Origin: Williamsia faeni
GTDB taxonomy: Bacteria > Actinomycetota > Actinomycetes > Mycobacteriales > Mycobacteriaceae
NCBI GenBank assembly: GCA_003202005.1
Contig: QJJF01000006.1
Span: forward strand, 174,171 to 238,170
Direction: 5' to 3'
Length of the DNA: 64,000 nt
Shown piece by piece: positions 55,060-64,000 of the stretch; the stretch's first letter is position 1; the number at the start of each line of letters is the position of its first letter. Below the pieces are notes generated by a model, which searched no databases, had not been told where the DNA came from, and worked only from the letters and a program-made list of their open reading frames with translations. The translations under genes and the position numbers were made by a program.

Positions 55060-56469
55060 ATGAAACGTCGCTCCCGCCCCAGAACCGGTATTCGCGTTCC
55101 GTCACGGGACGCGATGAATATCTTCCTGGAAAGCGACAAAGCCGACGCAAATCTTCTCCAGGTTGTCGTGGTCGACTCAGATGCAATCGACGCACCGATC
55201 ACCCTTGACACCGTTCGCGCTTGGGTCTCACCGCGCTTGGAATCACTGCCCGCGCTGCGTCGCCGGCTGCACAGTGTGCCCGGCGACGTGGCGAATCCTT
55301 ATTGGGTCGACGACGAGGGCTTTTCGCTCGATCAGCACATAACTCTCACACCCGTTATCGAGCCGGGCTGGGCTCCGCTCGGACGCCGGCTAGCCGACCT
55401 CCTGACCCGTCGGATGGACCTCGCGGAAAGTACCTGGGAACTTCACATATTCACCAATGTCACCGGTGTCGACGGCTTTCCCGAGCGAGCCTGTGTGATC
55501 GCACTCAAAGTCCATCACGCAATGATGGACGGGGTCGGCCTGGCACACACCGCGAGAACACTTTTCGGCGCCGATACCGGAAAATCGAGTCGCGGAAATA
55601 CAACCGAAGTCGCCATTGCGGGTGGTTTTGCCGAACTCGTACGATTTCCGAGAACAATTGGAAAGTTTGTCACCGAGCTCATCCGGCTCCGTCGCCACAC
55701 GTTTCCGGCAGGTCCGAACGCAACAGCGCTGCCGGCGACGCGGTTCAATCGCCCGGTCGATCCCGATCCTGTCTTGCAGCTCATCCCTTTCGACCTCCAT
55801 CGCATTCAGCGTATGAAGGCCGTGGTACCCGGCGCGACTGTGAACGACGTCATGCTCACGGTGGTCTCGATCGCATTGACGCGCTACCTCTCTGAGCTCG
55901 GCGAGCCCACATCACGCCTCGCCACGACCATTCCGATGGACCTGCGATCTGCGGCGGGCACCGACGCGGCAAATCAGGTCTCCACGGTGACGGTCGACCT
56001 GCACGCTGACATCCGTGATCCGCTGGCCCGACTCTCTGCTGTTCACGCTTCTGCAGACGCCGCAAAAGCGTGGGCCCGCAACTTGGCGGCGTCGGACCAC
56101 CCACGCCCGATGGAGATCGCGCCTCCTGCCGCACTCAAACTCGTCCGCATCGTATCCGGCCTGGTGCCGCACACGAGTAGCACTGTCGGCTCCAACACCG
56201 TGATCTCGAACGTTCCCATGGGCGACCCCGACCTCGAGTTCCTCGGCGCCAGGGCGGTTGCCGCGTTCTCACCGATGCCAATTGGCGATGGTGTCGGGCT
56301 GATCCATCACGTCTGTTCACTGGGACCGGTTGTCATGCTCTCGGTATCTGCCGAGCGCAGCATGATGGACGACTCCGAGCGCTACGCCGATCTGCTCACA
56401 GCAGCCTTCACAGAGATGGAATCAGCAACACAGGAGGCCGGCCGGTCGGGTCGATCACTGGCTTCCTGA
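55060..56469 (+). CDS. WS/DGAT-family acyltransferase 1
   Basis: A 469-residue wax ester synthase/diacylglycerol acyltransferase family protein. The active-site motif HHxxxDG is intact: His152-His153-AMM-Asp157-Gly158 in LKVHHAMMDGVGLAH. Other conserved parts are the start GIRVPSRDAMNIFLE and the PGATVNDVMLTVVSIAL region. Such enzymes join acyl-CoA to an alcohol or diacylglycerol for storage lipid. Start at 55060; 55012 is an in-frame alternative. It lies 91 nt after the racemase and 81 nt before its paralogue. A non-storage acyl transfer is also possible given the NRPS next door. Confidence 0.88.
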   Translation: MKRRSRPRTGIRVPSRDAMNIFLESDKADANLLQVVVVDSDAIDAPITLDTVRAWVSPRLESLPALRRRLHSVPGDVANPYWVDDEGFSLDQHITLTPVIEPGWAPLGRRLADLLTRRMDLAESTWELHIFTNVTGVDGFPERACVIALKVHHAMMDGVGLAHTARTLFGADTGKSSRGNTTEVAIAGGFAELVRFPRTIGKFVTELIRLRRHTFPAGPNATALPATRFNRPVDPDPVLQLIPFDLHRIQRMKAVVPGATVNDVMLTVVSIALTRYLSELGEPTSRLATTIPMDLRSAAGTDAANQVSTVTVDLHADIRDPLARLSAVHASADAAKAWARNLAASDHPRPMEIAPPAALKLVRIVSGLVPHTSSTVGSNTVISNVPMGDPDLEFLGARAVAAFSPMPIGDGVGLIHHVCSLGPVVMLSVSAERSMMDDSERYADLLTAAFTEMESATQEAGRSGRSLAS

Positions 56470-56550
56470 CGATCTTCGAAGTGCCCCATACGCAATCCTC
56501 GCTGCGGTACGGTTTCAACGTCAATCCGCTCTGGGATCATGAGGTCGCAT

Positions 56551-57981
56551 ATGGGCTATTCCCGCAGTTCACGGACCGGCGTTCGCATCCCGTCGCGAGA
56601 CGCACTCAACATCTACATCGACCGGGGCAATATCGTCGCCAACGTCGTCGCCGCGATTGTATTCGACACGACCGAATTGGCCGAGCCGATAACGCTTTCC
56701 AACGCCCGCACCTGGATGGCACAACAGCTCGGCCAAGCACCGATATTCCGGCGTCGCCTCTGGCGAATACCGCTCGACCTCGGAAATCCGTTCTGGATTC
56801 CGGTGGAAAAGACCTCGAGCGACAATCAGGTCTTCGTCACCCCGATGACCGAGCCCGGCTGGGCGCCGGTCGAGCAGTCCATCGTGAAGATCATGAACCA
56901 GCGCATCAACCTGCGTGATTCGGTGTGGGAGCTGCACGCCCTCACCGATGTCAGGGGTGTCGAGGGATTTCCGGAAGAATGCTGCATCGCGGTGTTCAAA
57001 ACGCATCACGCCGCGATCGACGGCGTGGGGATGGCCTACACCCTGCGCGCACTCTTCGCGGGCAACACCATCACGGACCAGCGCGGCGGTGACACCGTAG
57101 AACCTATTCCCGGTGCGTTACCCGAACTCGCCCGGCTGCCGGGCCGGCTGTTTCGATTCCTGCGGGCGATGCTGATCTCGCGGCGGATGCCGCTGCCTCC
57201 GTCGCCGTCACCCAAGTCGGTCCCGGCAACACGATTCAACGGACCCGTTCAACTCGATCCGTCCCTGCGACTGCAACGGATCAGCCTGGCCCGGGCCCGG
57301 CAGATAAAGAAGGCCGTTCCGGAAGCCACCGTCAACGACATCTTCATGACCGTGCTGTCCCTGGCGCTGAGCAACTACCTCGACGAGCATTCCGAACACA
57401 CGGACCAGCTCGCGACCACAATTCCGTTGGATCTGCGTCCCATCCGGGAAAGCGGTTCGGCCAATCAAACGGCGTTTCTCAGGGTCGATCTCCACGCCGA
57501 CGTCGCCGAACCGATTGCCCGGCTTCGTGCCATCCATTGGTCGGCCCTGAACATCAAGGAGTGGACAAAAGAGATAGCCGTCGCGGACCGGCCCCGCCCG
57601 TTCGAGGTGGTGCCTGCTGCCGCTCTCCGCGCGATGATGCCGCTTGCCCGATTGAATGCCAAGAAGAAGAACACCGTGGGGTCCACCACCATCTTCTCGA
57701 ATGTGACTGCCGGACCGAACAATCTCACGTTCCTCGGAGCGCCGTCATTTGCGGTCTTCTCCCCGATGCCGACGGCCGACGGCCTCGGTTTGATCCATCA
57801 GATCTGCTCGCTCGCCGACATCATCTTGCTCACCGTCACCGTCGAGAAGCAGATGATGGGCGACGTCGATCGATACATGCGCAACATCGCCGATGCCTTC
57901 GACGAGCTGGAGCAGGCGGCACTCGACCACGTCCGATCGCAAGCCGACCTTGACCCCGACCACCGCGCGTCAGGCGCCTGA
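56551..57981 (+). CDS. WS/DGAT-family acyltransferase 2
   Basis: A 476-residue paralogue of the previous gene, sharing TGVRIPSRDALNIYIDRGN, the catalytic His152-His153-AAI-Asp157 (FKTHHAAIDGVGMAY) and the PEATVNDIFMTVLSLALSNY region. The tandem pair arose by duplication and has diverged widely. The ATG at 56551 has GAGG a few bases upstream; 56539 is an alternative. It ends 36 nt from the stop of the NRPS gene on the other strand. Substrates cannot be read from sequence. Confidence 0.87.
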   Translation: MGYSRSSRTGVRIPSRDALNIYIDRGNIVANVVAAIVFDTTELAEPITLSNARTWMAQQLGQAPIFRRRLWRIPLDLGNPFWIPVEKTSSDNQVFVTPMTEPGWAPVEQSIVKIMNQRINLRDSVWELHALTDVRGVEGFPEECCIAVFKTHHAAIDGVGMAYTLRALFAGNTITDQRGGDTVEPIPGALPELARLPGRLFRFLRAMLISRRMPLPPSPSPKSVPATRFNGPVQLDPSLRLQRISLARARQIKKAVPEATVNDIFMTVLSLALSNYLDEHSEHTDQLATTIPLDLRPIRESGSANQTAFLRVDLHADVAEPIARLRAIHWSALNIKEWTKEIAVADRPRPFEVVPAAALRAMMPLARLNAKKKNTVGSTTIFSNVTAGPNNLTFLGAPSFAVFSPMPTADGLGLIHQICSLADIILLTVTVEKQMMGDVDRYMRNIADAFDELEQAALDHVRSQADLDPDHRASGA

Positions 57982-58017
57982 AGCGTTGTCCCGGTAGGTT
58001 TCTCGATCCGAGGACTC

Positions 58018-61000
58018 CTAATCCCTCAGCAGGCGATCGATGATCGGACCGATCACTGTCAGTGCCGACTCCGAGGCCATGGCCCGGTGCGGTTCTGAAA
58101 CATCCACGGCGGTGATTCGCCCAGCAACGTACGGAGCCCACGATTCGGTGTTGCGCCGACCGGAGGGGTCGTCGACCGTCGAATTGAATGTCACCACGTC
58201 ACCCTCGAAGACCGCCGGCTCGTGCTCGGACAACAGCATCGAGTTGTGGAACGCCGCCAACATCATCCGGACGATGTGTTCGTTCTCGACGATCTCGCCG
58301 ATCCCGGGAACGTCTGCGATCGCATGAGCAGCGGCCTCCACCGAGTCGAACTCGACGTCACCGACGAGATCAGAGTCGAAACCCACCGCATTCAGAATCC
58401 AGCTCAATGTGATCGCCCGCTTGGGCATGTCGGGGTCGACCCGGGCCGAATTGCAGTCGAGCAGACCCAGTAGTTCGACGTCGTCTCCCTGCGCCCGTAG
58501 TTCAGTGGCCATCGCGTGGGCGATCGTGCCTCCCAACGACCAGCCGAGCAGTCGGTATGGCCCTTCGCCCTGCACCTTCTTGATTTCCTCGACGTAGCGC
58601 TGCGCAAGTGCCGCGAGTGTCGGCGGCTCAAAGCCCTCTTCGGTCAGCGCTGGCGACTGCACGCCGTAAATCGGTGTGTCCGCATCGATGTGTGCGGCCA
58701 GCCCCACGTAACTCCAGGCAAAACCGGCGATCGGGTGAATACAGAACACTGGACGCGCCGAACCGGTGGTGCGAATCGGCAACATCACATGCAACGCGTG
58801 TTCACCCGAAGTTGCGGCACCACTGACGATCCGGGCCGCCAATGCCTCCGGTGTGGACGCTGTGAACACCCACTGCAATGCCACCTCGGCCGGGCCGGTG
58901 CGGTCATCCGTGGTCGGGGCGGAGCGCAGAGACGTGATCAATTCCATCGCGCTCAGCGAGTTACCGCCCAACTCGAAGAAGTTGTCGTCGAGACCGATGC
59001 GGTCGATACCGAGGACCTCGGAGAAGGCATCGACAACCAGGACCTCGGTAGGTGTCGACGGCGCCCGGTATGGGCGGGTCTTGTCCATCTGGACGTCGGG
59101 CAGTGCCCGGCGGTCGAGTTTGCCGTTGACGCTCAGCGGAAGCTCCCCCACGACCTCGATATGCGCGGGCAGCATGTACGCCGGCAACCGGGTTCGGGTG
59201 AACTGCAACAACCTTTCGGTATCCACAGTTGTATCCGTGTGCGGAACAACATATCCCACCAGTGACGATCCCCCGCCGAATGTCTTCACAACAGCTGCCG
59301 CTGCACTGATGCCCTCGAAACCTGCGAGAGCGGTTTCGACCTCACCGAGTTCGATCCGGAAGCCTCTCACCTTGACCTGATCATCGGTACGGGCAATGTA
59401 TTCCAGGACTCCGCGTCGGTTCCAACGCGCGGAATCCCCGGTGCGGTACAGCCGGTCGCCACCACCGAACGGGTTGGCCACAAACCGTTCCGCGGTCATA
59501 CCCGGCCTACCGAAGTAGCCCCGCGCCAATTGCTCTCCGGCGATGTACAGCTCGCCGGTCACCCCGTCGGCTACCGGCCGCAGCCGACCGTCGAGGACAT
59601 ACACCGCCACATTCGCCTCTGGGACACCGATCGGCACCGCACTTCCACTGCCGGCAATCACGGGGTGACTTGTGACGCTGACCGCCGCCTCGGTGGGACC
59701 ATAGAGATTGTCTACCGGCGCATCGCAGATCCGCGCAAACGCATCCACGGTCTCCTTCGGCAACGCCTCACCGATACACAACATCTGACGGATCGACGCG
59801 AGATCGGAAGGCTTCGCAACAGCTGTGAACGCCGCCAGCAACGACGGCACAAAATCAGCCACCGTGACACCCTCGTCGCGGACGAGACCGGCCAAATATG
59901 CCTGATCGCCGTACATCTGGGGTGCCGCAAGCACCAGCCTGGCTCCGGCGGTCAGCGGCCACCACAGTTCCCACACCGACAGATCGAACGTCGGCGCAGT
60001 CTTCTGGATCATCACATCCCCGACCCCGAGGTCATACCGGTCTGTCATCCACCGCAGCTGGTTCACCACCGCCCGATGCGATACCCCCACACCCTTCGGT
60101 CGGCCGGTGGACCCGGACGTGTAGATGACGTAGGCGAGGTCGTCGTCACGCAGTGGGCGACTACGGTCGCCATCACCCACAATTCCGCCCGAGAAGCTCT
60201 CGGTGGCAATGTCATCGATGTTGATCCGCACCGCTCGCAGACCATCGAGATCGAGTGTCTGTCCGGAATCGGTCAGTACAACCGACGGCGCCGCATCAGA
60301 CAGCACGTAGTTGGTGCGATCTGCCGGATGATCCAGATCGATCGGCAGGTACGCCGCGCCCGTCCTGGTGACTGCATGCAACGCTGTCAGCAACTCGATC
60401 GATCTCGGAATTGCCACTGCCACAAGGTCACCGGTCTTGACCCCCACGGACAGCAGGTACCTCGCGAGTCGATTGACCTCGATACCGAACTGCTGGTAGG
60501 TGTGCGAGCTCCGACCACTGGTGAGTGCAACCGCCTGCGGTGTGCGGAAAACCTGCTCGTCGAGCAGCGCGGGCAGCGGTCCGACCGGGTATGCCTTGGC
60601 AGTCTGATTGCGGTCCACGACCACCGCATCACGCTGCGACACATCGAGAAGTTCGACATCGCCGACGATGATGTCGGGGTCGGCGGTGACCGCTTCGAAT
60701 ACACGAATCAACTGTGCAGCGAACTCCTCTGCGGTCGACCGATCGAACAGCGCCTCGATGTAGGTCAGTGTGCACCCCAGGCCGGCAGCATCGGCTTCCG
60801 ATCCCTCGGTCACGATCAGATGCAGATCGAACTGCGACACATCCGGTTTGGCATCGACCGGCCGCAAACTGAGCCCCGGCAGTTCGAACTCGACCGATGC
60901 CAGGTTCTGGAACGAAAAACCGACCTGGAAGATCGGATGATGTGCGGTCGAACGTACCGGGTCTACCGTCTCGACAACTTTCTCGAACGGAACGTCCGCA

Positions 61001-64000
61001 TTGGCGAAAGCGGTCAGGTCAACTGCCCGGGCCGCACGCACCAGGTCCGTGAAACTGCGCGTCGCATCGACCTCGAGGCGCAGCGGCAGTGTGTTGACGA
61101 ACATACCCACCACATCGTCGAGTTCAGGCTCCCCACGACCAGCGGTGGGTGTACCCACAACGATGTCACCGGAACCGGCCAGCTTCGCGAGCAACACCGC
61201 AAACGCGGCGTGCACAACCATGAACGGAGTCACCGAAAGCGCTGCCGCACATCGGCGCAGACCCGCGGTGAGGTCGGCCGGAACCGTGAATGTCACATCA
61301 TTGCCCTTGAGCGACTGCACCGGCGGCCGCGTCCGGTCGGTCGGCAGTTCCAGCATCTCCGGAAGCCCGGACAACGTCGACACCCAGTGATTCAGTTGGT
61401 GATTCATCACCGACTCCGGGTCGTCCTGGGAACCGAGGACTGTTCGTTGCCACAACGCGTAGTCGGCGTATTGCACCGGCAGCGCTTGCCATCCGGGGGC
61501 CTCCCCCGCGGTGCGCGCACTGTAGGCGACCATTACGTCGCGGGCCAGTGGCCCGAGGGAGAACCCGTCGGCGGAGACGTGATGTACAACAATCGCCAGT
61601 ATCCGTTCCCGGGCTCCGGTGCGTACGAGCATTCCCCGCAGCGGAACGGCTCTGGTCACATCGAAACCGTGAGAGATGAAGGAGACAAGGCGCGTTCGCA
61701 CCTCGGCTTCGTCCACATCCTCGACCACCAGATCGAGCGCGACGTCGTCGACCGGCAAGATCACCTGTGAAGGACCGTGTTCGCCCACCGGATACACCGT
61801 CCGCAGTGATTCATGCCGGGCCAGCACATCTTTCATCGCGTCGCGTAGCGCATCCTCGTCGAGCTCACCCTCGAGTCGGATCGCCAGTGGAATGTTGTAT
61901 GCGGGAGAAGCAGTATCGAACTGGTTGAGGAACCACATACGTTGCTGCGCAAGCGACAACGGAATCTCCGGCGGACGCTCCTGCTGAACCAAAGCCGGCC
62001 GATCACCGTCTCGTTGAGCCTGATCGGCGTGGACCGCCAGGTCGGCGACCGTTGTGTTCTCGAAGATACTACGAACCCCGAGGCGCACCGAGAGCCCGGT
62101 GTTGATCCTGCCGATGACCTGAGTTGCGGTCAGCGAGTTGCCACCCAGTTCAAAGAAGTCGTCGTCGACACCAACCCGATCGACACCGAGGACGGATGCC
62201 ACCGCCTCGGCGACGATCTCCTCGGTCGGCGTCGACGGTGCGCGGTACTCGCGCACCACACCGAAATCTGCGGCCGGCAGCGCCCTTCGATCGAGTTTTC
62301 CGTTGACCGTCAGTGGCAAGGAATCGAGCACCAGGACCCTCGTGGGGACCATGTAGGCGGGCAGATGCTCCGCCGCCGCTGCCCGAATGGAGTCCTCGTC
62401 GACGGAGGCGCCGGCAGTCGGAACCACATACCCGACCAGCATCTCGCCGGCATCGGTCGGTTGCACCAATACCGCCGCGGCACCCACCGAAACATTCCCG
62501 GCCAGAACGGATTCCACTTCACCGAGCTCGATGCGGAAACCGCGGACCTTGACCTGCGCATCCGAGCGGTCGATGTAGTCGAGGTCACCGTTCTTCGTCC
62601 AGCGAACCACGTCGCCGGACCGGTACATCCGTTCACCTGCGACGAAAGGACTGGCAACGAACCTGGTCGAGGTCAGATCAGGACGGCCGAGATATGCCGG
62701 TGCGAGTTGGCGCCCGGTGACGTACAACTCGCCGGCGGCGCCGATCGGTACCGGCTGCAACCTGTCGTCCAGCACTGCCACACCCAGCCCCTTGATCGGG
62801 CCACCGATCAGGCTGCCCATCGCGGCCCCGACCAGTTCCTTCGACAATTCCTGGAAGGTCACGAAGACGGTCGTCTCGGTGATGCCGTACATGTTGACCA
62901 TCAGTGGCGCATCATCGGCGTGGCGCTCGTACCACCGACGCATCTGACCGAAGTCCAGCGCCTCGCCACCGAAGATCACATGCGTCAAAGACAGATCGGC
63001 ACAACCATTTCCACCGTCGTACTGCCGGTCCGCCTCGGCCAGCTGGTAGAACGCGGACGGCGTCTGGTTGAGCACGGTGACCTTTTCGCGAACGAGCAGT
63101 TCCAGGAAATCCGCGGGCGAGCGACTGGTCCAGTGATCGACCACCACAAGCGTCGCACCGGTGGCCAGGGCCGCCCAGATCTCCCACACGGAGAAATCAA
63201 ATGCGTACGAATGGAACAGCGTCCAGACATCGTCCTCACCGAACTGATAGTGCTCGACAAGATTGTCGAGCAGTGCGGTGACGTTCGAGTGGACGATGAT
63301 CACACCCTTGGGGCGACCGGTTGATCCGGAGGTGTAGATCACGTACGCATTTGTCGACGCGAGTGGTCCCACCGCCACCGTGCCATCTGGGGTGACCGGT
63401 TCTCCATCGGCACGGATCTCGGGTCCATCGATGACCAGCACGCCTATGTGCGAATCATCGAATCGGTGGCGGTAGTCATCACTGGTGATCAGAAGCGCTG
63501 CACCGGAATCGGCGAGGATGTACTCGACACGATCCTGGGGATGCTGTGGGTCCACCGGCACATACGCACCTCCGGCCTTCATGATGGCCAGGAGGGAGAC
63601 GATCAGGTCGATCGAGCGGTCGAGGGCAACCCCGACCATCGATGCGCGTCCGACTCCCCGGGCGGCCAGGACGGCCGCCAGCTCATCGGACCGACGGTCG
63701 AGTTCTCCGTAGTCGATCCGGTTGTCGCCGAACACAACTGCGGTCGCCGCTGGATTCACTGCAGCACGCTTCGCGAACAGCGAGACAATGGTCTCTTCCG
63801 TGGCCGGCAGGCCACCCGGGTCGACGACCGACCGCAGTCCGATCGCCCGGTCGGAATCGTCGAGAACATCGAGGTCGCGCACCAGGACATCTGGTTCAGT
63901 CGCGACTGCAGCGAGAACCGTCTCGAGACGGGTGACCAGGCTTTCGATGGTGCTGCGGTCGAAAATCGCGGTGGCGTAGGTGAGCACACATTCGAGCGGT
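58018..64000 (-). CDS. Non-ribosomal peptide synthetase, terminal modules (5' end outside the window)
   Basis: The frame stays open to the right edge, so about 1993 C-terminal residues are seen. Order from the right: end of a condensation domain; A1 (YVIYTSGSTGRPKGVIIVHS); T1 with the phosphopantetheine Ser at 62134-62136 (FFELGGNSL); C2 with HHVSADG (61584-61564); A2 (AYVIYTSGSTGRPKGVGVSH); T2 Ser at 58957-58959; and a type I thioesterase with Ser at 58537-58539 (LGWSLGG) and a late His (SEPHRAM). Reading the binding pocket by hand, A1 gives D-F-W-N-I-G-M-V-F, close to the threonine code; A2 gives about D-L-W-D-L-I-L-V-S, which I cannot assign. The thioesterase means this is the last protein of the line. 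The product is unknown. Confidence 0.95.
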   Translation of the reverse strand, partial: PLECVLTYATAIFDRSTIESLVTRLETVLAAVATEPDVLVRDLDVLDDSDRAIGLRSVVDPGGLPATEETIVSLFAKRAAVNPAATAVVFGDNRIDYGELDRRSDELAAVLAARGVGRASMVGVALDRSIDLIVSLLAIMKAGGAYVPVDPQHPQDRVEYILADSGAALLITSDDYRHRFDDSHIGVLVIDGPEIRADGEPVTPDGTVAVGPLASTNAYVIYTSGSTGRPKGVIIVHSNVTALLDNLVEHYQFGEDDVWTLFHSYAFDFSVWEIWAALATGATLVVVDHWTSRSPADFLELLVREKVTVLNQTPSAFYQLAEADRQYDGGNGCADLSLTHVIFGGEALDFGQMRRWYERHADDAPLMVNMYGITETTVFVTFQELSKELVGAAMGSLIGGPIKGLGVAVLDDRLQPVPIGAAGELYVTGRQLAPAYLGRPDLTSTRFVASPFVAGERMYRSGDVVRWTKNGDLDYIDRSDAQVKVRGFRIELGEVESVLAGNVSVGAAAVLVQPTDAGEMLVGYVVPTAGASVDEDSIRAAAAEHLPAYMVPTRVLVLDSLPLTVNGKLDRRALPAADFGVVREYRAPSTPTEEIVAEAVASVLGVDRVGVDDDFFELGGNSLTATQVIGRINTGLSVRLGVRSIFENTTVADLAVHADQAQRDGDRPALVQQERPPEIPLSLAQQRMWFLNQFDTASPAYNIPLAIRLEGELDEDALRDAMKDVLARHESLRTVYPVGEHGPSQVILPVDDVALDLVVEDVDEAEVRTRLVSFISHGFDVTRAVPLRGMLVRTGARERILAIVVHHVSADGFSLGPLARDVMVAYSARTAGEAPGWQALPVQYADYALWQRTVLGSQDDPESVMNHQLNHWVSTLSGLPEMLELPTDRTRPPVQSLKGNDVTFTVPADLTAGLRRCAAALSVTPFMVVHAAFAVLLAKLAGSGDIVVGTPTAGRGEPELDDVVGMFVNTLPLRLEVDATRSFTDLVRAARAVDLTAFANADVPFEKVVETVDPVRSTAHHPIFQVGFSFQNLASVEFELPGLSLRPVDAKPDVSQFDLHLIVTEGSEADAAGLGCTLTYIEALFDRSTAEEFAAQLIRVFEAVTADPDIIVGDVELLDVSQRDAVVVDRNQTAKAYPVGPLPALLDEQVFRTPQAVALTSGRSSHTYQQFGIEVNRLARYLLSVGVKTGDLVAVAIPRSIELLTALHAVTRTGAAYLPIDLDHPADRTNYVLSDAAPSVVLTDSGQTLDLDGLRAVRINIDDIATESFSGGIVGDGDRSRPLRDDDLAYVIYTSGSTGRPKGVGVSHRAVVNQLRWMTDRYDLGVGDVMIQKTAPTFDLSVWELWWPLTAGARLVLAAPQMYGDQAYLAGLVRDEGVTVADFVPSLLAAFTAVAKPSDLASIRQMLCIGEALPKETVDAFARICDAPVDNLYGPTEAAVSVTSHPVIAGSGSAVPIGVPEANVAVYVLDGRLRPVADGVTGELYIAGEQLARGYFGRPGMTAERFVANPFGGGDRLYRTGDSARWNRRGVLEYIARTDDQVKVRGFRIELGEVETALAGFEGISAAAAVVKTFGGGSSLVGYVVPHTDTTVDTERLLQFTRTRLPAYMLPAHIEVVGELPLSVNGKLDRRALPDVQMDKTRPYRAPSTPTEVLVVDAFSEVLGIDRIGLDDNFFELGGNSLSAMELITSLRSAPTTDDRTGPAEVALQWVFTASTPEALAARIVSGAATSGEHALHVMLPIRTTGSARPVFCIHPIAGFAWSYVGLAAHIDADTPIYGVQSPALTEEGFEPPTLAALAQRYVEEIKKVQGEGPYRLLGWSLGGTIAHAMATELRAQGDDVELLGLLDCNSARVDPDMPKRAITLSWILNAVGFDSDLVGDVEFDSVEAAAHAIADVPGIGEIVENEHIVRMMLAAFHNSMLLSEHEPAVFEGDVVTFNSTVDDPSGRRNTESWAPYVAGRITAVDVSEPHRAMASESALTVIGPIIDRLLRD

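Noticed and set aside
59530-61770. 746-codon plus-strand frame opposite the NRPS
   Set aside because: Low-complexity Arg/His/Gln-rich translation produced by the high-GC third-position bias of the NRPS gene; no domain or ribosome site.

Overview
The window looks like chromosomal DNA of a high-GC actinobacterium of the order Mycobacteriales, most likely Gordonia or a close relative (inference; no 16S gene is present). The support is a dense GC-rich coding style with many GTG starts, tandem WS/DGAT-type acyltransferases with HHxxxDG motifs, an F420-type LLM oxidoreductase, a zinc-ribbon (Z-type) S14 protein, and the mycobacterial gene order of the S10-spc-alpha ribosomal superoperon.

Backbone. 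On the minus strand, reading from right to left, lies the ribosomal superoperon: rpsJ-rplC-rplD-rplW-rplB-rpsS-rplV-rpsC-rplP-rpmC-rpsQ (42.3-37.0 kb); rplN-rplX-rplE-rpsN (28.9-27.4 kb); rpsH-rplF-rplR-rpsE-rpmD-rplO (24.8-22.1 kb); secY-adk-map (21.9-19.3 kb); and infA-rpmJ-rpsM-rpsK-rpsD-rpoA-rplQ-truA (5.6-0.8 kb). Three blocks of unrelated genes, mostly on the plus strand, cut it into four pieces.

Island 1 (5.8-19.2 kb) is an L-rhamnose catabolic operon: mutarotase, MFS transporter, isomerase, aldolase/lactaldehyde dehydrogenase fusion, kinase and L-lactate dehydrogenase. It carries two copies of a LacI-type operator and is followed by a LacI regulator. After it come a molybdopterin oxidoreductase, an LLM oxidoreductase, a lipoprotein and dtd.

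Island 2 (25.2-27.3 kb), between rpsN and rpsH, holds a TerD-AIM24 fusion protein, a near-perfect 62-nt palindrome and a DUF4262 protein.

Island 3 (29.1-36.9 kb), between rplN and rpsQ, holds a LuxR-type HTH protein, a remnant-like short ORF, a DUF4190 membrane protein and a TetR regulator. Then comes a tightly packed four-gene unit: papain/C39-like protease, Vsr/DUF559-like nuclease, winged-helix protein and a 1082-residue dual P-loop ATPase with a HerA/FtsK-like C-terminus. This unit has the layout of an uncharacterised defence or conflict system and is the main novelty candidate.

Right of the S10 operon (42.8-64 kb) are a DUF4442 thioesterase-like gene; an NsrR-Hmp nitric-oxide detoxification pair with a readable operator; a peptide-metabolite operon (GCS2/ATP-grasp fusion, AsnB-type amidotransferase, S9 peptidase); a GntR regulator, NCS1 permease and hydantoin-type racemase; two WS/DGAT paralogues; and, convergent to them, the 3' end of an NRPS gene (end of C, A-T-C-A-T-TE) that runs off the right edge. 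No tRNA, rRNA, CRISPR array or intact transposase was recognised.
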